A stretch of DNA of 13,202 nt. Origin: Candidatus Hydrogenedentota bacterium (GTDB lineage Bacteria > Hydrogenedentota > Hydrogenedentia > Hydrogenedentales > CAITNO01). Made by a program: the position numbers and the translations under genes. The stretch's first letter is position 1. Every line of letters starts with the position of its first letter. A model generated the notes under the pieces. That model had not been told where the DNA came from and did no database searches. It saw nothing but the letters and a program-made list of their open reading frames with translations. Location of the stretch: positions 1-13,202 of the forward strand of contig CAIJOU010000315.1 in the NCBI GenBank assembly GCA_903822375.1. Reading direction: 5' to 3'. Shown piece by piece: positions 1-6,312 of this stretch.

Positions 1-422
1 CAGCCCCACCTGCCTGGCCAGCCCCGTCGGCCAACAGGCAGGCCCCCGATGCTGCTGCAGACAGCTCACGCCACGCTTCCCTTTCCCTGCTACCCATTCT
101 GCGCTGCCGCAGAGCCCGACGACACGCCCGCCTGCGCCCCGCGCGCAGCAAGGGCATCTACCTGTCCCGCTCCTCCGGCACCGACACCAAGTACCAGCAT
201 TATGAACGCCTGCGCATATGGACCGAGGGGCTGCCGTTGGGTCCCATGGAAATCCTGATCGACGGCAACCTCGTGAACAAGTGCGACGGCCCGCCCTATC
301 TCGTCGGCACCGAGGACAACGACTCAGACAAGGTTATCCCTTCCGGCGAGCACAAACTTACCATCCGCGTGAAGGACGGCGAAGGCTGGCTTGAACAGAA
401 CTTCACCATCAGCGGGGCGTGA
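1..422 (+). CDS. 3' end of a secreted protein with a C-terminal bacterial Ig-like domain (partial)
   Basis: The reading frame is open from the window edge (first full codon at base 3) to TGA at 420-422, so the start lies outside. From about base 153 the codons look genuinely coding (G/C third positions, mixed residues). The last 60 or so residues resemble the bacterial Ig-like Big_7 type: a strand with EILIDGNLV, a PPY, then PSGEHKLTIRVKDGEGW and a closing strand. Such domains (known) usually sit at the C-terminus of secreted or cell-surface enzymes as spacers or glycan-binding modules. Bases 1-150 are doubtful: in this frame they give a Pro/Ala stretch and then an Arg-rich run, and all three plus frames stay open there, so a frameshift, a low-complexity linker or a junction is possible. 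The stop is 22 bases before the next gene, suggesting one operon with the two beta-helix genes. The enzyme part is not visible and no function is assigned. Confidence 0.6.
   Translation, partial: APPAWPAPSANRQAPDAAADSSRHASLSLLPILRCRRARRHARLRPARSKGIYLSRSSGTDTKYQHYERLRIWTEGLPLGPMEILIDGNLVNKCDGPPYLVGTEDNDSDKVIPSGEHKLTIRVKDGEGWLEQNFTISGA
9..42. repeat. GC-rich inverted repeat near the window start
   Basis: CCTGCCTG at 9-16 is the exact reverse complement of CAGGCAGG at 35-42. The stem can extend with GCC (17-19) against GGC (29-31), leaving CAA bulged. It lies inside the doubtful first 150 bases of the partial gene. It could be a real hairpin or chance in GC-rich DNA. No T-tract follows. Confidence 0.3.
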
Positions 423-432
423 ACCTTATCCC

Positions 433-436
433 GGAG
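433..436 (+). promoter_or_regulatory. Ribosome binding site fixing the start at 445
   Basis: GGAG at 433-436 lies 8 bases before ATG 445. This supports that start over the in-frame ATG at 391, which lies inside the preceding gene and would put 18 extra residues before the signal peptide. Confidence 0.7.
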
Positions 437-444
437 AATTCATC

Positions 445-1935
445 ATGATCCGTTCTTGTGCTTTTGCAGCGCTGCTTTTTGCCGCCGCAGTCCACGCCGA
501 CGACTCATGGCAACCATTCATCCCTGACAGCGCCAAGGTTTTCGATGTCCGCGATTTCGGCGCGAAGGGGGACGACACCACCAACGACTCCGCCGCATTC
601 CGCGCGGCCGCGCAGGCACTCACCGAGGCGGGCGGTGGCGTGCTCAACATCCCCAAGGGCGTCTACATCGTCGGCGGCCAAAGCCACGAGGAAGGCAAGT
701 ACCCCTACTACCGCGCAGAGCGGGTGGTCGATCTCAAAGGACTGGACGGCGTTGTCATTGACGGACACGGCGCCACGCTGCGCCTGACGCCCGGTCTGCA
801 CTACGGCAGCTTCGACAAGAATACGGGCGAGCGGATCGATCCCGCCATGCCCTTCCTCGACCGTGACTGCAACGTTTCCGTCGGCAGCATGTTCAGCCTG
901 CGCGACTGCCGCAATGTCATTGTCCGCGACCTCGAACTGGACGGCAACAACGGCAGTCTTGTCCTCGGCGGTCAGTGGGGCGACACGGGCCGGCAGATGG
1001 AAGCCTACGGCCTGTGCATGTACGCCAACACCAATGTGCTCGTGGAGAACCTATACACCCATCACCACGGACTCGACGGCATTATCGTCGGCTGGACCAA
1101 CCTGAAAGAGACGGACCCGCCGACGCCGCACCTGCTGCGCAACATCCGCAGCGAATACAACGGCCGACAGGGCCTGTCCTGGGTCGGCGGACGCGGATTG
1201 ACCGTCATCAACTCCCAGTTCAACCACACCCAGCGCGGCGCCGTCGCCTCCGCGCCCGGTGCGGGACTCGACATCGAGGCGGAGGACTCGGTCTGCCGCG
1301 ACGGCCTCTTCGTGCATTGCGAGTTCATCAACAACGCCGGTTGCGGCGTCGTGGCCGACAGCGGCGACGGCGGTTACACCCGCTTTGTCGACTGCACCAT
1401 GTGGGGCACCACCGGCTTTTCCGTGTGGACCAACAAGCCGGGCATCCGCTACGAGCACTGCGCGATTTTCGGCAGCGTCGTGCACGGCGTCGGCTCGCCC
1501 GACCCGGAAAAGGCGACGCAGTACCGCGACTGCCTCTTCGAGGACCGCGAGTATCCCGGAGTCGGCGTGTACCGCAGCGCGGCGGTCATCGAATGCGGCG
1601 GCGGCGACAACATCCTGTACGAGAACTGCACCATCCGCGCGAAAGGCACCCGCGCGCTCTGGATCGACGGAGGGACCACCCGCGAGATCTTCCGGGGCTG
1701 CACCATCATCAACGGCTTCGACGCGGCCGATCACGAGTTCGTGGCGCTGTTGCGCGGGTGCCGCATCGAGAACACGCGCTTCCTCGAAAGCTATCCTGAA
1801 GCCCATGCAAAGTCGTATTATGTGGCGACGGGTTCCGTGGACGTCGGTCCCGGCGTGACCGTGTCCGGTCCGCGCGTCAAGTGGGCCAACTGGTCCGATG
1901 GCCCCACCGGAACCGTCGAAGAAAAGAAATGGTAA
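445..1935 (+). CDS. Secreted pectate-lyase-superfamily right-handed parallel beta-helix protein
   Basis: A 496-residue protein, probably exported and acting on polysaccharide (lyase or glycosidase type; substrate unknown). ATG 445 is chosen because it has a GGAG site and begins a clear signal peptide, MIRSCAFAALLFAAAVHA, cut near residue 18. Residues 32-76 carry the typical Pectate_lyase_3/GH28-like N-cap: VFDVRDFGAKGD, then NDSAAFRAA and GGGVLNIPKGVY. Residues 93-445 are successive beta-helix coils. In seven coils from 292 to 439 a Cys opens the turn (292, 317, 339, 363, 395, 419, 439), which would form a stacked Cys ladder. HHHGLDG at 206-212 lies where related enzymes carry active-site residues, but I cannot name catalytic residues with certainty. 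It is the second gene of the apparent operon, 22 bases after the Ig-domain protein and 23 before the next beta-helix gene. The fold is near certain; the reaction is not. Confidence 0.88.
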   Translation: MIRSCAFAALLFAAAVHADDSWQPFIPDSAKVFDVRDFGAKGDDTTNDSAAFRAAAQALTEAGGGVLNIPKGVYIVGGQSHEEGKYPYYRAERVVDLKGLDGVVIDGHGATLRLTPGLHYGSFDKNTGERIDPAMPFLDRDCNVSVGSMFSLRDCRNVIVRDLELDGNNGSLVLGGQWGDTGRQMEAYGLCMYANTNVLVENLYTHHHGLDGIIVGWTNLKETDPPTPHLLRNIRSEYNGRQGLSWVGGRGLTVINSQFNHTQRGAVASAPGAGLDIEAEDSVCRDGLFVHCEFINNAGCGVVADSGDGGYTRFVDCTMWGTTGFSVWTNKPGIRYEHCAIFGSVVHGVGSPDPEKATQYRDCLFEDREYPGVGVYRSAAVIECGGGDNILYENCTIRAKGTRALWIDGGTTREIFRGCTIINGFDAADHEFVALLRGCRIENTRFLESYPEAHAKSYYVATGSVDVGPGVTVSGPRVKWANWSDGPTGTVEEKKW

Positions 1936-1945
1936 GCCAAATTGC

Positions 1946-1950
1946 GGGAG
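1946..1950 (+). promoter_or_regulatory. Ribosome binding site fixing the start at 1959
   Basis: GGGAG at 1946-1950 lies 8 bases before ATG 1959. In-frame ATGs at 1881 and 1929 lie inside the upstream gene and would place charged residues before the signal peptide, so they are not preferred. Confidence 0.7.
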
Positions 1951-1958
1951 AGAGAATC

Positions 1959-4088
1959 ATGCGTCACTCAATAGTTCTTGTGCTGGCTGTGTTGCTGTCC
2001 ACGACCGCCTTTCCCGCGTTCGCGGAAACGCTCACCCTGCACGTGTCGCCCAAGGGCAATGATGCGTGGTCGGGCAAGCTCGACTTTCCCAATCCCGCCG
2101 CGACCGACGGCCCGCTGGCCACGATCACCGGCGCGCGCGACACGATCCGCAAGATGAAACAGCAGCCGGGCGGCCTTGCCGGGCCTGTTCGCGTGCTGAT
2201 CCAAACCGGCGAGTATTTCATTGCAGAGCCCATCGTGTTTACCCCGGAGGATTCAGGAACGGCGGACGCGCCGATCGCCTATGAAGCCGCGCCGGAAGAA
2301 AATCGGCCCGTGATTCACAGCGGCCGTAAGATTACCGGCTGGACCGTCGACAAGGACCGTTGGGTGGCCGAACTGCCCGACGTGGCCAACGGCAATTGGG
2401 ACTTCGGCGCACTCTGGGTCAACGGCGAACGCCGCATGCCCGCGCGCACCCCGAACCCGGCCCATCCCTTCGGCGACTATCCTGAAAAGGGTGACTACTT
2501 CCACATGGACGGCGCGGTCATGGTGCCCGACGGCAAGGGGGGCGAGGCCAAGAGCGCCGCGATCCTCAAGTTCCGCGAAGACAACATCAAACCCTGGCCC
2601 GGGCTTGCCGACGCCGTGTTTGTCGTGTTCCATTCCTGGGAAACGTCCCTGCACCGGGTGAAAACTTTCGACGAGGCGAAGCACACGGTCGAATTCACCG
2701 GCGGTTCCCCCTGGCCCTTCACTTTTTGGAATCCCGACCAGCGCTACTACGTCGAGAACCTGCTTGAAGCGCTCGACCTCCCCGGTGAATGGTGCCTGCG
2801 CCACAAAGAGGGCAGGGTCTACTACATGCCCATGCCCGGCGAAACCCCGGAGAACACAACGGTCATCGCGCCCGTGGCGCGGCAGTTGGTTGTCCTGAAA
2901 GGCAAGCCCGCCGAAGGCGCGTTCGTCGATCATCTCGCTTTCCGTGGGATCGACTTCCGCTATGCCGAAGAGTCCATCGGGCCGCAGGGCCACGCCGACA
3001 GCCAGGCCGAAGCCACGCTGCCCGCCTCATTCGAGTGCGTCGGCGCGCGCAACTGCGTCGTGGAGGACTGCTCCATCGGCCACATTGGCAACTACGGCCT
3101 ATGGTTCCGCGCCGGCTGCCAGAACAACATCATGCGGCGCTGCGAGCTGCACGACCTGGGCGGCGGCGCGGTGCGCATGGGCGAGTGCGGTGACCCCAAG
3201 TCGGACAACGAAATCTCGGGCGGCAACACGATCGACAACTGCTTTCTCCACGACGGGGGCCTCATCTATCGCGGGGCCATCGGCGTGTGGATCGGCCGCA
3301 GTTCCAACAACAAGGTCACGCACAACGAGATCTGCGATCTCCGCTACTCCGGCATGTCCGTCGGCTGGTCCTGGGGCTACGACCCGAGTTCGGCCAACCA
3401 CAACGTCGTTGAATACAACCACATCCACGACGTGGGCAAGGGCCAGTTGAGCGACATGGGCGGCATCTACACGCTGGGCATCTCACCCGGCACGGCGCTG
3501 CGCAACAACTACATCCACGACATCATCTCCAACCCCGCCGTCTCCTGCGGCTGGGGCCTCTACACCGACGAGGGCAGCACCGACGTGCTGCTGGAAAACA
3601 ATGTGGTCATCAACACGCGCAGCGGCGGTTTCCACCAGCACTACGGCGAGAACAACCGCATCGTCAACAACATCTTCGCCCTCTCGCACAACGAGCAAAT
3701 CATCCGCTCCCGACAGGAGGAGCACAACTCCTTCTTCTTCGAGCACAACATTGTCTACTACAACAACGGCCGCCTGCTCGGCAGCAACTGGAGCAACGGC
3801 AAGTATGTGATGGACAGCAACGTGTACTGGGACACGTCGGGCCAGGAGCCGGAATTTGCCGGAAAGAGTTTTGCCGAATGGCAGGCCGCGGGCTTTGACC
3901 CGCATTCCGTGACCGCCGATCCGCTGTTTGTGGACCCCGAGCACCGCGATTACCGGCTCAAGCCGGAATCGCCGGCGCTTAAACTGGGATTCAAGCCCAT
4001 CGACGTGAACGAGGCGGGCCTCTACGGCGACGCAAAGTGGACGGAAAAACCGAAGAAGGTGACGCGCATCGCCGCGCCCATGCCCTGA
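1959..4088 (+). CDS. Secreted GH141-like right-handed parallel beta-helix glycosidase candidate
   Basis: A 709-residue exported protein. The signal peptide MRHSIVLVLAVLLSTTAFPAFA ends at residue 22. Residues 28-128 contain the block common to GH141-like beta-helix proteins: HVSPKGNDAWSG, a GPLATITGARD segment, RVLIQTGEYFIAEPIVFTPEDSGT and RPVIHSGRKITGW. Residues 130-320 form an inserted beta-rich region. Residues 325-625 are beta-helix coils rich in stacked Asn (NNYIHD, ENNVV, NNIFAL, HNIVYY). Two acidic motifs, SDMGGIYTLG (D499) and YTDEGS (D537/E538), sit in adjacent coils. Acidic pairs in such motifs are plausible catalytic residues, as GH141 members (known to include fucosidase and xylanase activities) use aspartates on the helix. 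DPLFVDPEHRDYRLKPESPAL at about 654-674 is the usual C-terminal cap of this protein type. It probably acts with its operon partner on a plant- or algal-type polysaccharide. GH141 membership is inferred, not proven; another beta-helix family is the alternative. Confidence 0.88.
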   Translation: MRHSIVLVLAVLLSTTAFPAFAETLTLHVSPKGNDAWSGKLDFPNPAATDGPLATITGARDTIRKMKQQPGGLAGPVRVLIQTGEYFIAEPIVFTPEDSGTADAPIAYEAAPEENRPVIHSGRKITGWTVDKDRWVAELPDVANGNWDFGALWVNGERRMPARTPNPAHPFGDYPEKGDYFHMDGAVMVPDGKGGEAKSAAILKFREDNIKPWPGLADAVFVVFHSWETSLHRVKTFDEAKHTVEFTGGSPWPFTFWNPDQRYYVENLLEALDLPGEWCLRHKEGRVYYMPMPGETPENTTVIAPVARQLVVLKGKPAEGAFVDHLAFRGIDFRYAEESIGPQGHADSQAEATLPASFECVGARNCVVEDCSIGHIGNYGLWFRAGCQNNIMRRCELHDLGGGAVRMGECGDPKSDNEISGGNTIDNCFLHDGGLIYRGAIGVWIGRSSNNKVTHNEICDLRYSGMSVGWSWGYDPSSANHNVVEYNHIHDVGKGQLSDMGGIYTLGISPGTALRNNYIHDIISNPAVSCGWGLYTDEGSTDVLLENNVVINTRSGGFHQHYGENNRIVNNIFALSHNEQIIRSRQEEHNSFFFEHNIVYYNNGRLLGSNWSNGKYVMDSNVYWDTSGQEPEFAGKSFAEWQAAGFDPHSVTADPLFVDPEHRDYRLKPESPALKLGFKPIDVNEAGLYGDAKWTEKPKKVTRIAAPMP

Positions 4089-4101
4089 GGTTCAGCCAAA
4101 C

Positions 4102-4140
4102 GGGTGCGTTCCGTGGCGCTTCGCGCCACTTCACGCACCC
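4102..4140. terminator. Long imperfect hairpin between convergent genes; copy of a dispersed palindrome
   Basis: GGGTGCGT (4102-4109) pairs exactly with ACGCACCC (4133-4140). Inside it GTGGCGC (4113-4119) pairs exactly with GCGCCAC (4123-4129). TCC and TTC form a small internal loop and TTC the apex, giving 15 base pairs. It begins 13 bases after the beta-helix stop and touches the stop codon of the histidine kinase on the other strand, a natural place for a bidirectional terminator. No T-tract is present, so termination is inferred. Its reverse complement shares the order GTGAAGTG / AAGCG / GGAAC with the hairpin at 9658-9684, so it is probably a member of a REP-like repeat family. Confidence 0.7.
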
Positions 4141-6119
4141 TACTCCTCGTTCTCGAGCACGTTGCGCACCATTTCTCGCAGTGCACGGACGGACGGCGGC
4201 TTCTGCAGGAAGTTTATGCCCTCCTCCAGCACGCCATGCTGGGACACCACCTGCTCGGGATAGCCGGACATGTAGATGACCTTGAGATCCGGCCAGCGAC
4301 GCGACAGCCGTTCGCGAAGTTCGCGCCCGTTCATGCCGGGCATGACCACGTCGGTCAGCAACAGGTCCACCGTGCAGTCGCTCTTGTCCATCAGCGCCAT
4401 GCACTCCTCGCCGTTCCTGGTCCGCAGGACCCGGTAGGACATCTTTTCCAGCGCGGCACACACCAACTCCCGCACCGAATCGTTGTCCTCCACCACCAGA
4501 ATAGTTTCGCCCCCTTCACTCTCCCTCAGGTACTGTGCGGCATGCCTGTGTTCCGCGACGGCGGACTCAGCCCTGCGAAAGAGCACCTCGGCCGTGGTTC
4601 CCTCTCCGGGAACGCTGCGCAGCCGTATGTGCCCCCCGTGCTGCCGCACGATGCCGTAGACGGTGGCCAGTCCCAGCCCGGTCCCCTCCTCCTTCGTCGT
4701 GAAGAAGGGCTCAAACGCCTTGGCTATCGTCTCCTGGTCCATTCCGACACCGGTGTCGCTGACCGAAAACAGCACACCGGGCCCCAAATGGACGCCCGGA
4801 TGCGCCTCGGCATAGGTCCTGTCCACGTCGATTTCCCGGACTTCTATCGTCAGTTTTCCGCCCTGCGGCATGGCATCCTGCGCGTTGACGCACAGGTTCA
4901 TCAGTATCTGCTTGATCTGGTTTATATCGGCGCGTATGGGACAGGTCCCCGGAACGGCATGCACTTCAAGGGTGACATTCTCGCGAACGGTGCGACGGGT
5001 CACATTCTGGAAATCGACGACCACTTCACCCAGGCTGACGGTCTGTATTTTCAGTGTCTGGCGCCGGCCCACGGCGAGAAGCTGCTGCGTAAGGTGCTTG
5101 GCATGCTCCGCGGCCGAGGCTATCTCTTTGAGTTCCTGGCGCCATGGATGCTCCGGGGGGGCTTCTTCCAGCAGCATTTCGGCAAAACCCAGAATGGGCG
5201 TCAGCACATTGTTGAAATCGTGCGCCACCCCGCCCGCAAGACGGCCGATGGACTCGAAATTCTGGATGCGCTGCAGCCGCTCCTCCACCTCTTTGCGCTG
5301 GGTCATGTCGCGGACCAGCAGCAGCACCTCCTCGTCGGGCAACGGCGACATGCTCACGTCGATGCGCGCGGTCTTTCCCGTCTTAAGGGGAATCTCGATG
5401 TCATAGATGCGCACCGTTTCCCCCTTCAGCACCCGGGCCATGCCCCCATTGATTTCGCCGAGCGCCGCGCCGAAAAGCCCGGCCAGACCGGTCTTGAAGA
5501 TTTCCTCGCGCGAACACCCAAAGAAGTCGCAGGTGCGCTGGTTGCACTCCAGCATGGCCCCGCTCCGCGGGTCAATCACCCCGATCACTTCCGAGGCGTT
5601 CTCGAAAAGTGCGATGTAGCGCCTTTCCGACTGTCTGCGGGTCTCGTTGGCGACAAGAAGCCTCTGCGTTTCCCGGCTCAGGCGGATTTTTCCCATGGCC
5701 ATTTCAAACAGGGCCGGATTCATGAAACAGACCCAGCCGGATACACAGACAACCAGTGCGAGACTGGCATAGCTGTCGAGCATCTGGGCGTGGTCGGGCA
5801 AGAGGGCCGAACCCAGTTTCAGGACCTCGGAGGCAAGTCCCAAAGTGCATGCGCCGACCATCGCCCAACTGGCCAGCCGGGGCCCCATGTGCACCCGAAC
5901 CACGACGATCAGTGCGGCCGACAGGAGGCTCACTCCCGCCAAGAGGCCCATAAGTGTCCGCAGCGGAAATATTTCCGACACAAACCGCGTGCCAATAAGC
6001 GCAAAGAAGCCGAGAAAGGAAAGTAGAAAAACGGTAAATCTAAGATTGGCAAAGTGCTGTGTTTCGGCTTTTGTCAGTTCGGGCCAATCGGGCGCAATTC
6101 TCGGGTATTCTCTTTCCAT
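4140..6119 (-). CDS. Membrane-bound PAS hybrid sensor histidine kinase with C-terminal receiver
   Basis: A 659-residue kinase that would autophosphorylate on His and pass phosphate to its own receiver. Counting from ATG 6119: residues 27-135 hold about four hydrophobic membrane segments; 165-275 form a PAS domain (RRYIALFENASEVIGVID...); 285-350 are HisKA with the H-box GGVAHDFNN (H300). Residues 395-515 are the ATPase domain with an N-box (LMNLCVNAQDAMP), DTGVGM, FEPFFTTK and GTGLGLATVYG. Residues 538-655 are a receiver with acidic pair E544/D545, phosphoacceptor D590 (LLTDVVMPGMNG), S618 and K640. All key residues are present, so it should be active. GTG 6125 is an equally possible start (GGGA lies 5 bases before it, 11 before ATG 6119). 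A four-codon frame, ATG ATG TGC TGA, overlaps the ATG as TGATG. There is no output domain and no adjacent regulator, so its partner lies elsewhere. It is divergent from the acylase-like gene and convergent with the glycan operon. Signal unknown. Confidence 0.93.
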   Translation of the reverse strand: MEREYPRIAPDWPELTKAETQHFANLRFTVFLLSFLGFFALIGTRFVSEIFPLRTLMGLLAGVSLLSAALIVVVRVHMGPRLASWAMVGACTLGLASEVLKLGSALLPDHAQMLDSYASLALVVCVSGWVCFMNPALFEMAMGKIRLSRETQRLLVANETRRQSERRYIALFENASEVIGVIDPRSGAMLECNQRTCDFFGCSREEIFKTGLAGLFGAALGEINGGMARVLKGETVRIYDIEIPLKTGKTARIDVSMSPLPDEEVLLLVRDMTQRKEVEERLQRIQNFESIGRLAGGVAHDFNNVLTPILGFAEMLLEEAPPEHPWRQELKEIASAAEHAKHLTQQLLAVGRRQTLKIQTVSLGEVVVDFQNVTRRTVRENVTLEVHAVPGTCPIRADINQIKQILMNLCVNAQDAMPQGGKLTIEVREIDVDRTYAEAHPGVHLGPGVLFSVSDTGVGMDQETIAKAFEPFFTTKEEGTGLGLATVYGIVRQHGGHIRLRSVPGEGTTAEVLFRRAESAVAEHRHAAQYLRESEGGETILVVEDNDSVRELVCAALEKMSYRVLRTRNGEECMALMDKSDCTVDLLLTDVVMPGMNGRELRERLSRRWPDLKVIYMSGYPEQVVSQHGVLEEGINFLQKPPSVRALREMVRNVLENEE

Positions 6120-6205
6120 CAGCACATCATTCCCGTTCCCGGGTCTGCACCGGGCCTTGTGTAATAACCATTAGAATCAAGACCTTTGCCTCGGACCCTA
6201 AAATA

Positions 6206-6225
6206 TTGACTGTGGTGTCAACACC
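6206..6225. promoter_or_regulatory. Operator-like overlapping palindromes in the divergent intergenic region
   Basis: TTGAC (6206-6210) and GTCAA (6217-6221) form an inverted repeat with a 6-base spacer. Overlapping it, GGTGT (6214-6218) and ACACC (6221-6225) form a second one around CA. The region 6120-6312 lies between divergent genes and is clearly more AT-rich than the coding DNA. The minus-strand reading of 6216-6221 is TTGACA, a perfect -35 hexamer, but I find no good -10 at the proper distance, so I treat it only as a possible regulator-binding site. Confidence 0.3.
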
Positions 6226-6306
6226 GGGCAAAGCCCATCCATTCTTGGCAATTTTCCCAATCCTCGTAACTTCGCATCAAACTTTTCTGGCGTTGCACCT
6301 TAAACT

Positions 6307-6312
6307 TATAAT
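6307..6312 (+). promoter_or_regulatory. TATAAT -10 box abutting the acylase-like start
   Basis: A perfect TATAAT at 6307-6312 ends exactly where ATG 6313 begins. Transcription starting the usual 6-8 bases downstream would begin near 6319, the second in-frame ATG, giving a leaderless mRNA. No Shine-Dalgarno sequence is seen before either ATG, which fits. The -35 region (about 6283-6289, TTTTCTG) is weak. Confidence 0.4.

Noticed and set aside
975..1799. 274-residue plus-strand frame within the pectate-lyase-like gene
   Set aside because: Its product is an Arg/His/Pro-dominated frame-shifted reading of a well-supported beta-helix gene.
4104..6026. 640-residue open frame on the plus strand opposite the histidine kinase
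   Set aside because: It is the antisense shadow of a kinase with all catalytic motifs intact. Its product is His/Gln/Arg-rich low complexity without recognisable domains, as expected opposite GC-rich coding DNA.
6206..6234. Sigma-70 promoter with TTGACT at 6206-6211
   Set aside because: No -10-like hexamer lies 15-19 bases downstream, so it is kept only as part of a palindrome.
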